NCBI GenBank assembly: GCA_016783545.1 | Contig: JADHWJ010000002.1 | Location: forward strand, 65,617-101,482 | Direction of reading: 5' to 3' | Source: Candidatus Aenigmatarchaeota archaeon | GTDB lineage: Archaea; Aenigmatarchaeota; Aenigmatarchaeia; QMZP01 | Length of the DNA stretch: 35,866 nt | Shown here: positions 25,594-35,833 of the stretch, one piece after another | Layout: each line of letters opens with the position of its first letter | Numbering within the stretch: the first letter of the stretch is position 1 | Made by a program: the position numbers and the translations under genes | The notes under the pieces: model-generated | The model's input: the letters and a program-made list of their open reading frames with translations, nothing else | What the model was told of the DNA's origin: nothing | Database searches by the model: none

Positions 25594-26919
25594 CTAAACT
25601 TTCAGGCTGGTTAAAATATCATCGTTTCCTTGTTTCTGTATCATATACCAATGCATAGGCTTTTTGAGAATGGCTTTAATGAAAGCTTTAGCCATGTAAA
25701 AGGAAATCATTACACCCACTGTTAAAGATGAGAATAATATTGTGATAAGCATTGTTGGAGTCATCTTCTCATACCTTGAAAGACCTATTAAAGTGGCTGC
25801 AATAAACCCTGAAGTAAGCAAAAGGTTCCTTCCCAATGAGAACAGAAATTTGCTCACATCTATTGGTCCTGGAGTATTTGTTGCAAATGAAACCATACCT
25901 GCTACCAATAATAGTGCCAATAGCGGTGCTACCACATAACCGAACAGTATGAATGATATGAGTATTTTTTGTTTATAATTGAACATTTCGTTAAAAAGTA
26001 TGCTTCTGCAGTGTTTTAGGTATGATCGTGTGTTTCCATATGACCATCTCATCTGTTGTTTCTTGAATGATTTGAAATTAAAGGGCAGCTCACCTTTAGC
26101 GCTAAGGTTTTTCAGATAGACATTTCTATACCCAGCCTTCATAAGCCTTAATGAAAATTCTATATCTTCTGTCAAGCTTCCGCTTTCCCATCCACCGAGT
26201 TTTATTAAAATATCCTTTCTTATTGCCTCAGCAGAACCGCATATGAATGAAACATTGTTCTTGTTGAATATTGGAAGGATAAGATGATGGTATACCACAA
26301 GAACTCCAGAAGCAAGCCTTGAAATAATACTCTGTTTCATATTAAGGAAATCCCACCTTGCCTGTACAGCACCTATCTTTTTGCTTGATCCAAAGGGCTT
26401 TACTATCTCCCTAAGGAAATTCTTTGGCGGAACAAAATCAGAGTCAAATATTACAATAATTTCTCCCTTTGAATATTTTAGCATGTGATTAAGATTGCCT
26501 GCTTTATACCCAAAGTTATTACCCCTTCTTGTTACCTTTACAATACCCTTGTGTAGTTTTGCGAATTTGTCTATAAGCCTTGAAACATTCTTATCATTGC
26601 TGTCATCACCGATTATTACTTCATATTTATCTTTGGGATAATCAAAGTTAAGGCATTTCTTTGCACATCTCATTGCCACAGGTTCATTGAATGTGGGAAT
26701 CTGTATGGTTACCATTGGCCACTTAACCAGATTTTTGAAACTCACTTTTTTATTTTTTATGAGCATGCCGTCTATGGCTATGAGATAAAAGAACACAGAG
26801 AAGAATGTTGCTCCTATAAGAGTGATATTGAATATAAAATCGCTTGTTGCATATATTGGAGGCTTTATTATTGTATCTATAACATTCGCTAGAATCACTG
26901 GATTTAATAGATCTATCAT
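25594..26919 (-). CDS. family 2 glycosyltransferase, membrane (cellulose synthase-like)
   Basis: VTIQIPTFNEPVAMRCAKKCL; FDSDFVPP; GGWESGSLTEDIEFSLR; QQMRW. Confidence 0.88.
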   Translation of the reverse strand: MIDLLNPVILANVIDTIIKPPIYATSDFIFNITLIGATFFSVFFYLIAIDGMLIKNKKVSFKNLVKWPMVTIQIPTFNEPVAMRCAKKCLNFDYPKDKYEVIIGDDSNDKNVSRLIDKFAKLHKGIVKVTRRGNNFGYKAGNLNHMLKYSKGEIIVIFDSDFVPPKNFLREIVKPFGSSKKIGAVQARWDFLNMKQSIISRLASGVLVVYHHLILPIFNKNNVSFICGSAEAIRKDILIKLGGWESGSLTEDIEFSLRLMKAGYRNVYLKNLSAKGELPFNFKSFKKQQMRWSYGNTRSYLKHCRSILFNEMFNYKQKILISFILFGYVVAPLLALLLVAGMVSFATNTPGPIDVSKFLFSLGRNLLLTSGFIAATLIGLSRYEKMTPTMLITILFSSLTVGVMISFYMAKAFIKAILKKPMHWYMIQKQGNDDILTSLKV

Positions 26920-26923
26920 ATTA

Positions 26924-28183
26924 TCACTTGTCAATAAATGTACCTCTCCCTCCAGATGCAATATATTTAATTACACCCAACATTGTTCCTATACATAATA
27001 ATATTGTGTATGGAAAATAAAAGAATATACTAACAATGGTTTTGTATTGAATTTTTTCATTAAATGATTTCAGTCCTATTGCTATGATTACTGCTGTTAT
27101 TATTCCTGCTAGAACAGCAGTAACTGAATAGATATTAAAGCCCCATTCAGGTATCATGTAGAGTGTGTAAAAAGGCCCTATCATACTAAACCATCTCAGA
27201 ACATAAAAACCAGCATCTAACAATGTTGCTATATTATATGGAAGCCAAAAAAAGAATTGATAAAATAACAGAGGAAGTGCAAAAAATGCATAAACATACC
27301 AAAACATATGAACAAACATTATAAATGATAAAGCAAGACCGTATTTTGGAGAAGCAAACATATCTTTATGTTTAACAAGCACTTGAAGCATACCTTTTGA
27401 CCACCTTGTTCTTTGTTTAAAAAACACTTTTATTTTATCTTCTGCAGGTGTTGATCCAACAGCAGATCCAAGCACAAGTGATTTATATCCTGCCTTTCTT
27501 ATCTGAAGGGAGACATCTATATCCTCAGAAGTTGTTGAGTCCTGGAATCCTCCTATCTTCTGTAGCACGGATTTCCTGTAACAGCAAAATGAACCATAGA
27601 AGCCAAGGCTTGTGTTAAATAACTGTGAAAATCCCTCTTTAACCAATGACATTGAAACATACTCTATGTTCTGAAAAAAACTTAGCAGATTCTTTGGGCA
27701 TTCTATTTTCATTGCACCACCAACAGCGCCCATATTCTTATCAGAAAACGGAGATAATACCTTTTTCACCGCATCTTTTTTCAATATTGTATCAGCGTCT
27801 ATTGTGATTATAAGCTCATTGGAAGCGTTCTTAATTCCATAGTTCAGTGCTCCCACCTTTCCATTGTGGTTCTGCTTTAGAACTTTCACATCAAAGCTTT
27901 TTGCGATGTCTATTGTATTGTCATTCGAGCCATCATCCACCACCATAACTTCCATCTTGTCTTTTGGATAATCAGAGGAGAATATTGCTTTTAGGGTCTT
28001 ACCAATGTTTTTCTCTTCGTTATATGCAGGAATAATTATGCTAACAGGAGGGGTTCCTGAAAGCCTATATTTACCCCTTTTAAAGAAGGGTACAATCGCA
28101 AAACCAAAGAAAACAACAAGTATTCCAAATAGTAAAGAAAACGTTACATTGGATATCATTATTATCGTAGGGTCCATATTCAC
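26924..28183 (-). CDS. family 2 glycosyltransferase, membrane
   Basis: VSIIIPAYNEEKNIGKTLKAI; ITIDADT; TSEDIDVSLQ; QRTRWSKG. Confidence 0.9.
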   Translation of the reverse strand: MNMDPTIIMISNVTFSLLFGILVVFFGFAIVPFFKRGKYRLSGTPPVSIIIPAYNEEKNIGKTLKAIFSSDYPKDKMEVMVVDDGSNDNTIDIAKSFDVKVLKQNHNGKVGALNYGIKNASNELIITIDADTILKKDAVKKVLSPFSDKNMGAVGGAMKIECPKNLLSFFQNIEYVSMSLVKEGFSQLFNTSLGFYGSFCCYRKSVLQKIGGFQDSTTSEDIDVSLQIRKAGYKSLVLGSAVGSTPAEDKIKVFFKQRTRWSKGMLQVLVKHKDMFASPKYGLALSFIMFVHMFWYVYAFFALPLLFYQFFFWLPYNIATLLDAGFYVLRWFSMIGPFYTLYMIPEWGFNIYSVTAVLAGIITAVIIAIGLKSFNEKIQYKTIVSIFFYFPYTILLCIGTMLGVIKYIASGGRGTFIDK

Positions 28184-28252
28184 ACTCTTTAACAGTTTCT
28201 AATCTATAATTAAATTATATATTGTTTTAAATACATAAAGTAGTATATTACT

Positions 28253-28915
28253 ATGCCAAGGAGAAAAGTGTACCTTTACGCAGCGATTCTCACCATTATT
28301 CTGTATTTATTAGGTGTTTATACAGGTGTTTATTTTTCACAGAAAGCATTGGCAGGTCAGGAGACTTTTCAGGAATTGAAAGCAGAAATACAGTTATTAA
28401 AAAACAACCTGGAAAACATACAATTACAGCAATTATATGTGTCAGCTTCTGAGACAACATTGGGATGTAATTTCCTTGTATCAGACATAAACAAGATACA
28501 AAACGATTTGGGATATTTTATTCAAAGACTGCCTCAAAAATTAGAGGTATATGAAAGCAGTGGGCAGGTTGATGAAGAATATGAAGAAGTTAAGAGAGAA
28601 TATATGCTTGTTTCTCTTAGAGTCTGGCTTCTTTCTACAATCGCAAAGGACAGGTGTAAGGAAAACATAGTACCAATCCTTTATTTCTACTCAAAGAACT
28701 GCACAAAGTGCATTGAACAGGGTAGTGTATTGGATAGTATAAGAGATGATGTTGAAAATATTGCAATATTTACAATTGACCTAAATTTGGATGAAACAAT
28801 TGTAGAGACAATAAAAGAAAGCTATGTTATTAAGGAAACACCGGCTCTCATAATAAACAATTATCTGTATGAAGGCTTTATAAACAGTACAGAGCTGAAA
28901 GAGATTTTAGTATAA
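28253..28915 (+). CDS. membrane-anchored thioredoxin-like protein
   Basis: N-terminal TM; PILYFYSKNCTKCIEQGSVLDSI...VIKETPALIINN. Confidence 0.65.
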   Translation: MPRRKVYLYAAILTIILYLLGVYTGVYFSQKALAGQETFQELKAEIQLLKNNLENIQLQQLYVSASETTLGCNFLVSDINKIQNDLGYFIQRLPQKLEVYESSGQVDEEYEEVKREYMLVSLRVWLLSTIAKDRCKENIVPILYFYSKNCTKCIEQGSVLDSIRDDVENIAIFTIDLNLDETIVETIKESYVIKETPALIINNYLYEGFINSTELKEILV

Positions 28916-28982
28916 TTGAATATTCCTGTTTTCGTGTTTTTTAACCAAAAACAACAAAATATAGTTATCAGGGGTGATTATA

Positions 28983-30440
28983 TTGAAAAAATTTTATATA
29001 ACAACTGCAATTGACTATGTTAATGCTAAACCACATCTGGGGCATGCGTATGAGAAGATTTGTGCAGATATTATTGCTAGATGGAAGAGGCTCGAAGGAT
29101 TTGATGTATTTTTCTTAACAGGAACTGATGAAAATGCGCAGAAAAATAAGCAGGCAGCAGAAAAAGCAGGCATTCCTGTAAGGAAGTTTGTTGACCAAAA
29201 TGCAAATTTCTTCATTGAAATGTGCAAAGTATTGAACATATCTTATGATGAATTTATCAGGACAACTGAAGAGCGGCATATAAAGGTTTCACAACAGATA
29301 TTCCAAAAAATCTTTGACAAAGGAGACATATATAAAGGAAAATATGAAGGACTCTATTGCACTGGCTGCGAGGCATTCAAAACAGAGAAAGACCTAGTGA
29401 ATGGAAGATGCCCTGAACACAAAGAAAAGCCAAAATTCATAAGCGAGGAAAGCTATTTTTTCAAACTAAGTAAATATAAGGCCTATATACTTGATCTCAT
29501 TAAAAACAAAGGATTGATTTTTCCCAAAAGCAAAGAAAATGAAATTCTCCAAAGACTAAATGAAGAAGAGCTTAAGGATCTCTGTGTTAGTAGAAACTCT
29601 TTGGAATGGGGTATTAACGTCCCTTTTGATAAAACACATACTATATATGTCTGGATGGATGCATTGGTAAACTATATATCAGCGATTGGATATACAAATG
29701 ATCCGAAATTCAAAAAGTACTGGCCTGCAGATATGCACATAATTGGGAAGGGAATAAACTGGTTCCATACTGTTATCTGGCCTGCTATTTTGAAATCAGC
29801 TGATATAGAACCACCAAAACTTGTTCCAATTCATGGATATATAACAATTAATGGGAAGAAGATAAGCAAGAGTTTGGGCAATGTAATAGATCCTGTAGAG
29901 CTTGTAAAAAAATATCCAGCAGATACAATAAGATACTACTTAGCAAAGGTTGTTCCGTATATAGATGATGGTGATTTCTCAGAGAAATCCCTTAAGGAAA
30001 GGATAAATGGTGAACTGGTCTCAGACTTAGGTAACCTAGTAAACAGAGTCTTAACACTATCAGACAAATTCTCTGGAAAAATAGAAGGAACACCAGAGCT
30101 GGACAAAAAATTGGATTTCCAGAAAATCCAGAAGAAAATGGACAAACTAGAGCTTCATCATGCACTAGAAGAGATTTGGCAATTTGTAAGGGAATGCAAC
30201 AAGTATGTGAATGAAAAAGAACCCTGGAAGCTTGAAGGCAAAGAGCTCTCACATGTCTTATACAACCTTTTGGAAGCACTTAGAGTTACCTCAATCTTAA
30301 TACATCCATTTATACCAACTACATCTGAAAAGATAAACCAACAGTTGGGAACAAAGTTAGGTACATTCAAAGACCTGAAATTCAAAGAATTTAAAGGGAA
30401 GCCTAAGAAGGGTGAGCTGTTGTTTGAGAAGGTTCAATAA
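28983..30440 (+). CDS. metS: methionyl-tRNA synthetase
   Basis: FYITTAIDYVNAKPHLGHAYEKICADIIARW; KKISKSLGNVID; likely TTG start after SD GGGGTGAT. Confidence 0.95.
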   Translation: MKKFYITTAIDYVNAKPHLGHAYEKICADIIARWKRLEGFDVFFLTGTDENAQKNKQAAEKAGIPVRKFVDQNANFFIEMCKVLNISYDEFIRTTEERHIKVSQQIFQKIFDKGDIYKGKYEGLYCTGCEAFKTEKDLVNGRCPEHKEKPKFISEESYFFKLSKYKAYILDLIKNKGLIFPKSKENEILQRLNEEELKDLCVSRNSLEWGINVPFDKTHTIYVWMDALVNYISAIGYTNDPKFKKYWPADMHIIGKGINWFHTVIWPAILKSADIEPPKLVPIHGYITINGKKISKSLGNVIDPVELVKKYPADTIRYYLAKVVPYIDDGDFSEKSLKERINGELVSDLGNLVNRVLTLSDKFSGKIEGTPELDKKLDFQKIQKKMDKLELHHALEEIWQFVRECNKYVNEKEPWKLEGKELSHVLYNLLEALRVTSILIHPFIPTTSEKINQQLGTKLGTFKDLKFKEFKGKPKKGELLFEKVQ

Positions 30441-30471
30441 CTTATATATGAATTCAGACAATCATTACATA

Positions 30472-30876
30472 ATGAAAAAATCAATTTTATTTTTGTTAAC
30501 ATTGTCAGTATTTGCAATACTGTTTTCTGTAACAGTCCTTGCTCAGGCTTCTCAGGCAGATGCAAACCGAATAATATCAAATATACAAAACATGCAGAGC
30601 AATTCAAATGCAGGAGCTTTTCTCCTTATGGGTGCAATGATGATACCTATCATGATTTTTGGTATTGTCAGTTTCATAGCATTCATTTGGTCATTAATTA
30701 ACATACTCACAGCAGAGAATGACAATCACTGGAAAATACTCTGGGTAATCATTTGCCTTTTCCTTGGAATAATAGGCGTGATAATCTATGTGCTTGTGGG
30801 TAAAAAGGAAAGAATAGCAAAGAGTGGCATAACACCGGTAAAAGAGCCAGTACCAGAAGAAAAGACCAAAAAATAA
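30472..30876 (+). CDS. small membrane protein with PLDc_N-like domain
   Basis: FIWSLINILTAENDNHWKILWVIICLFLGIIGVIIYVLVGKKER. Confidence 0.65.
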   Translation: MKKSILFLLTLSVFAILFSVTVLAQASQADANRIISNIQNMQSNSNAGAFLLMGAMMIPIMIFGIVSFIAFIWSLINILTAENDNHWKILWVIICLFLGIIGVIIYVLVGKKERIAKSGITPVKEPVPEEKTKK

Positions 30877-30921
30877 TTTCTTTTAACAGGCTTATATAAA
30901 ACCCGAGCCAATTATTATTTA

Positions 30922-31326
30922 ATGAAAACCAAAATTATTTTGCTAATATTTCTTTTAGGTGTTTTTTTAATTCCAATAGCCAGTGCAGACACATGTACGC
31001 AAAACGATATAAGATGTTCGAGTAAAGAGCTGCAGATTTGCGAGAGTGATGCCTGGGAAACACTCAGGGTCTGCGAACATGATTGCGAAGACCAGAAATG
31101 CACAACAGGTCAGGGTGGCACAGGGCCTCGCTGTGGGGACGGTGTCTGCGAAGACAGTGAAATCACTGAGACCTGTCCGCAGGATTGTCCGGCAGAAATG
31201 GACAATGAAGTTCTGTCAGGTATAATTATGATTGCTTTTGGAATTGTTGGTGCAGTTTTGGTAATTTCGGGTATTGCGCTTTTTGTAATTATAATGGGAA
31301 AGGAAAAAGAAATTAAGAAGGATTAG
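30922..31326 (+). CDS. secreted Cys-rich protein with C-terminal TM
   Basis: signal peptide; RCGDGVCEDSEITETCPQDCP; C-terminal TM. Confidence 0.65.
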   Translation: MKTKIILLIFLLGVFLIPIASADTCTQNDIRCSSKELQICESDAWETLRVCEHDCEDQKCTTGQGGTGPRCGDGVCEDSEITETCPQDCPAEMDNEVLSGIIMIAFGIVGAVLVISGIALFVIIMGKEKEIKKD

Positions 31327-31356
31327 ACTTATAAGCAGGTATAATAAAATTAGAAT

Positions 31357-31713
31357 ATGGCAGGAATAGAAGAACATGCAAAGAGTTTGAACATTAAGGC
31401 AGCGCTTTCTACATTAATAATCTCAGCGTTTGGTTTTGCTGCTGCACTTTTTTGGAAAGATGCCATAAAAGATCTTATAAACACTGTTCTGCCTGAGGGC
31501 GAGGGGCTTGCATATTCATTCACCGCAGCTATTCTGGTGTCTGTACTTGCAGTAGTTATGATCTTTGTTCTTTCAAAGACAGATGCCTTTAGTGTCAGGG
31601 AAACCGTGAAGGTAAAGGTTCTTAGAAAACGCACGGATGTTAAAGTGGAAGAAAATGTACCCGGAAAGACTCAAAAGAAAACCAGGGCCAAGAAAAAGAC
31701 TCCTAAGAAATAA
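31357..31713 (+). CDS. small two-TM protein with Lys-rich tail (possibly DUF5654-like)
   Basis: ISAFGFAAALFWKDAIKDLINTVLPEGEGL...; KTQKKTRAKKKTPKK. Confidence 0.55.
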   Translation: MAGIEEHAKSLNIKAALSTLIISAFGFAAALFWKDAIKDLINTVLPEGEGLAYSFTAAILVSVLAVVMIFVLSKTDAFSVRETVKVKVLRKRTDVKVEENVPGKTQKKTRAKKKTPKK

Positions 31714-31857
31714 ACTTTGAAAGATATATTCTCTAGAATAGAAATGTTTATATACTACCAAGACGATATTATATAATACTTCTAAAAGACGAGATGTTGT
31801 GTTTTAGAAAAACAGTAAATACAATATCTGGTATTTTGATTGTAGGGAGAGTTTTAT

Positions 31858-34800
31858 ATGGAATGTCCATTTTGTAATAATAAAGAAACAAAGGTTCTTG
31901 ACAAAAGAAAGTCAGATAGGCTTATCAACAGAAGAAGAAGGGAATGTCTGAAATGCGAAAAAAGATTCACAACACACGAGAAGATAACGAATCTTCTGAC
32001 AAAGGTAAAGAAGAGAAATGGAAAGCTAGTTGATTTTGATCAGGAAAAGATTGCAAATGCTATCTGGAAAGCAGCAGAGTCAATGGGCGGAACAGACAAA
32101 GAGATGTCAAAAGTGCTTTCAGACAAAGTTGTTTCCACAATTGAAGAGAAATTTGGCGGAGTGACAATACCTAGTGTTGAGCAGGTGCAGGATATTGTTG
32201 AAAAAGTTCTGGTTGAAACAGGACATTACAAGACAGCCAAGGCTTATATTATATATAGGAAACGACATGAAAAAATAAGGGAGACAAAGAATCTAATAGT
32301 TGATGTTAATAGCACAATAAGCGAATATTTGGATCAAACAGATTGGAGGGTTAGAGAAAATGCAAATGAAGCATTTTCTTTTTCCGGCTTGCTCTTACAT
32401 ACAGCTGGAAAAGTAATGTCTAATTACAATCTAAATGAAATGTATAGTGGTCCGATATCAGAAGCGCATAAGAAAGCATATATCCATATACATGACTTGA
32501 GTCATGGTGTTATCGGTTATTGTGCGGGATGGTCACTAAAGAATCTACTTCTACTAGGTTTTGGCGGTGTACCAAATAAGGTAGACTGCAAGCCAGGCAA
32601 GCATCTAAGTACGGTTGTTCATCAGATGGTAAATTATATTGGCTGCCTTCAGATGGAATTTGCAGGTGCCCAGGCATTTAGTTCTGTTGATACACTTCTT
32701 GCACCCTTTGTGAGAACAGATAATCTTGAATATAAACGGGTTAAGCAAAATATGCAGCAGCTTGTATTCAGTTTGAACATACCATCAAGGTGGGGATGTT
32801 TTAGCGAGGATACTGAAATCCTAACAGATAATGGATGGAAACTGGGAAAAGACCTAAACGTAAGTGATATAATAGCAACATTTAACACAGAATCAGAAGA
32901 GATAGAATATCTACCTGTTCAAAAAATGACAAAGTATCATTACAACGGCAAAATGATAAACTTGAAAAACAGAATAACCGATCAGCTTGTAACACCAAAT
33001 CACAGAGTTTTAAGAAGAATACACAATTACAAAAAAGGTATTTCAGAATCAAAATATGTTTTCGAAGAAGCAGATCAGTTGAAAACAAAGATTCCGCTTA
33101 TACCTATTGGTGCCAAGTTCATGGGAGAGAAAATGGATAAAAATATTGTAAAACTTCTTTCATGGATAGTTTCCGAGGGGAGCCTTTGTGAAAAGGAAAG
33201 GATAGTCATATATCAATCACATGAAAAGAATCCAGAAAACTGTAATGAAATAAGAGAAATATTGAATGATTTGGATATGCCTTTTGATGAAAAATTAAGA
33301 AGGTCTGGATTTACAGGTAAAATGAGCTGCATGAGATTCAGACTAAACAGGCCAATATCAAACCAAATATATGAGAATTATTTCCCAGGATATAAAAAAC
33401 AGATACCAGATACAATGAGAAATCTATCAACAAACCTTGGAAAGGATTTTATCGATACCTACATGAAAGCAGATGGTAATATTGAAGATAGAAAGCTATT
33501 TACAAAAAGCAAAGAAGATGCAGACCTTTTGCAAGAGATAATAGTCAAAGCTGGTTGGGGAACCACCCTAAGAAAAGATAAAAACGGTATTTATGTGGTT
33601 AGAGTTATAATGCATGATTTCACACAGATAAGTGAAATAGAAGAAGTTGATTATAATGGTACTGTTTGGTGTCCAACTACAGACAACGGAACAGTTGTTG
33701 TGAGAAGAAAGGGAAAGGTCTTCATAAGCGGTAATTCACAATATCCATTTTCTAACCTTACTTTTGACTGGGTTGTTCCCGAAGACATGAAAAAAGAAAA
33801 AGCAATAGTAGCAGGCAAAGAACAGGATTTCACATACGGGGACTGCCAGAAAGAGATGGACATGGTAAACAGGGCATTCCTTGAAGTTATGACAGAAGGA
33901 GATGCAAATGGGTCTGTTTTCACATTTCCAATACCAACATACAATATAACAAAGGATTTTGACTGGGACTCTGAGAACGCTAAACTGCTTTTTGAATTAA
34001 CAGCAAAATACGGTCTGCCGTATTTTCAGAATTATGTTGGTTCTGGACTTGATCCAAAATCGATTCATGCAATGTGCTGCAGATTAAATCTAGACCAAAA
34101 TGAATTAATGAAAAGACCAGGTAGCATGTGGGGTCCTGGGGATTCGACAGGATCAGTAGGTGTAGTAACAATAAACCTTAACAGAATTGCATATGAAGCA
34201 AGGAGAGATTTCGAAGGAGATAAAGATGTCATCAATAAGGCAAAAAAACTATACCTGAAAAAGCTTCATAATTACATGGTTCTTTGTAAAGATTCACTTG
34301 AAACAAAGAGAGAGGTTATTGAAAGGAATATGGAAAACGGGCTTATGCCATTCACAAAAAGATATTTGGGGACATTCAAGAATCATTTCTCAACAATAGG
34401 GCTCTGTGGAATGAATGAAGCATGTTTGAATTTATTAGGTGTTGATATATCAACGCCAGAAGGAAAGGCATTTGCAATTGAAACACTGAAATTCATGTCA
34501 GAGAAATGCAAAGAGTTCCAGCAAGAAACAGGAAACCTCTATAATCTTGAGGCAACACCAGCTGAATCAACAGCGTATAGGCTTGCAAAGGAAGATAAGA
34601 AACTATATGGTAAAAAAATAATGACTTCAGGGGACAAGGTACCATTCTTGACAAATTCAACATACCTGCCTGTTGACAAGACAGACGATGTTGTTTTTGC
34701 ACTAAAGCATCAGAATGATATACAGCCATTATATACAGGGGGTACGATGTTTCATACATTCCTTGGAGAAAAAATGATAAGTGGTGATGCAGCAAAAATG

Positions 34801-35079
34801 CTTGTGAAAAAGATAGCAGAGAATACAAGATTGCCATACTTCTCAATAACACCAACATTTAGTGTGTGTAGAGATCATGGATATCTGAAAGGAGAGCAAT
34901 TCAAATGTCCAACCTGTCAGAAAGATTGCGAAGTATATACAAGGATAGTTGGATACTTCAGGTCAGTTCAACAGTGGAATGAAGGAAAGAAAGAGGAATA
35001 TAGCAAAAGAGTGGCTTATTTAGAGAAAAAAGCAATGGAAAATCCCATAAAAATAACAACATCAAAATTACCTAAATAG
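31858..35079 (+). CDS. nrdD: class III anaerobic ribonucleoside-triphosphate reductase with N-terminal NrdR-like zinc ribbon + ATP cone and intein
   Basis: MECPFCNNKETKVLDKRKSDRLINRRRRECLKCEKRFTTHE (NrdR-like); ATP cone; NrdD core; CPTCQKDC and glycyl loop RIVGYF. Confidence 0.95.
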   Translation: MECPFCNNKETKVLDKRKSDRLINRRRRECLKCEKRFTTHEKITNLLTKVKKRNGKLVDFDQEKIANAIWKAAESMGGTDKEMSKVLSDKVVSTIEEKFGGVTIPSVEQVQDIVEKVLVETGHYKTAKAYIIYRKRHEKIRETKNLIVDVNSTISEYLDQTDWRVRENANEAFSFSGLLLHTAGKVMSNYNLNEMYSGPISEAHKKAYIHIHDLSHGVIGYCAGWSLKNLLLLGFGGVPNKVDCKPGKHLSTVVHQMVNYIGCLQMEFAGAQAFSSVDTLLAPFVRTDNLEYKRVKQNMQQLVFSLNIPSRWGCFSEDTEILTDNGWKLGKDLNVSDIIATFNTESEEIEYLPVQKMTKYHYNGKMINLKNRITDQLVTPNHRVLRRIHNYKKGISESKYVFEEADQLKTKIPLIPIGAKFMGEKMDKNIVKLLSWIVSEGSLCEKERIVIYQSHEKNPENCNEIREILNDLDMPFDEKLRRSGFTGKMSCMRFRLNRPISNQIYENYFPGYKKQIPDTMRNLSTNLGKDFIDTYMKADGNIEDRKLFTKSKEDADLLQEIIVKAGWGTTLRKDKNGIYVVRVIMHDFTQISEIEEVDYNGTVWCPTTDNGTVVVRRKGKVFISGNSQYPFSNLTFDWVVPEDMKKEKAIVAGKEQDFTYGDCQKEMDMVNRAFLEVMTEGDANGSVFTFPIPTYNITKDFDWDSENAKLLFELTAKYGLPYFQNYVGSGLDPKSIHAMCCRLNLDQNELMKRPGSMWGPGDSTGSVGVVTINLNRIAYEARRDFEGDKDVINKAKKLYLKKLHNYMVLCKDSLETKREVIERNMENGLMPFTKRYLGTFKNHFSTIGLCGMNEACLNLLGVDISTPEGKAFAIETLKFMSEKCKEFQQETGNLYNLEATPAESTAYRLAKEDKKLYGKKIMTSGDKVPFLTNSTYLPVDKTDDVVFALKHQNDIQPLYTGGTMFHTFLGEKMISGDAAKMLVKKIAENTRLPYFSITPTFSVCRDHGYLKGEQFKCPTCQKDCEVYTRIVGYFRSVQQWNEGKKEEYSKRVAYLEKKAMENPIKITTSKLPK
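32797..33735 (+). other. intein (313 aa) in NrdD with degenerate LAGLIDADG-like domain
   Basis: starts CFSEDTEILTDNGWK, LVTPNHRVL block B; ends KGKVFISGN followed by Ser+1; exteins join as PSRWG/SQYPFSN. Confidence 0.92.
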
Positions 35080-35140
35080 TGTTTTTATATTCTAATGGAA
35101 AATCTTACTTACTGGTATGAAGATATACTAGAGGATCGTT

Positions 35141-35833
35141 ATGAAAATTAAGGGATTGCAAAAGACCAGCCTAATAGACTATCCAGATAAAATGAGTTGC
35201 GTAGTGTTTTTAGGAGGCTGCAACTTTAGATGCGGTTTCTGCCAGAATTCAGACCTTGTCTTAGAACCAGAGAAACAGCCAACTATTCCAGAGAGTGAAT
35301 TCTTTGAGTTTCTTGACCAGAGAAAGGGCTGGCTTGACGGCGTTACGGTAACTGGTGGTGAGCCCTGTTTGCACAAGGAACTGTCTCAGCTCTTGGCTGG
35401 AATTAAGGAGAGAGGCTATATGGTGAAGTTGGACACAAATGGTTATAATCCAGTAGCTTTGATGCAGATAATTGATCAAAAACTAGTGGATTATATTGCA
35501 ATGGATATAAAAACCGATAGGGAGAGCTACCCCAAAGCTGCAGGTATAGATATTGATATTTCTAAAATAGAAAAATCCATAGAACTGATAAGAAACTCAG
35601 GTATTTTGTATGAATTTCGATCTACATTAGTACCACCCCTTTTCAACAAAGGAATAATATTGAACATAGGAAAATGGCTAGAAGGATCTAACAAATATGT
35701 TCTTCAGCAATTCAGAGCTGAGAAGACTCTGGACCCAAAGTTCAAAGATGTAAAACCTCTTCCTAAAGAAAAAATAGAAGAGTTTGCAGAGCTTTTAAAA
35801 CCGTTTTTCAAGAAAGTTGAAGTCAGGATTTGA
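35141..35833 (+). CDS. nrdG: anaerobic ribonucleotide reductase activating protein (radical SAM)
   Basis: KTSLIDYPDKMSCVVFLGGCNFRCGFCQN; VTVTGGEPCLHKEL; adjacent to nrdD. Confidence 0.92.
   Translation: MKIKGLQKTSLIDYPDKMSCVVFLGGCNFRCGFCQNSDLVLEPEKQPTIPESEFFEFLDQRKGWLDGVTVTGGEPCLHKELSQLLAGIKERGYMVKLDTNGYNPVALMQIIDQKLVDYIAMDIKTDRESYPKAAGIDIDISKIEKSIELIRNSGILYEFRSTLVPPLFNKGIILNIGKWLEGSNKYVLQQFRAEKTLDPKFKDVKPLPKEKIEEFAELLKPFFKKVEVRI

Noticed and set aside
28916-28983. Possible Met-codon leader/attenuator upstream of metS, by analogy with thrS
   Set aside because: No Met-rich mini-ORF and no convincing alternative stems in the short leader
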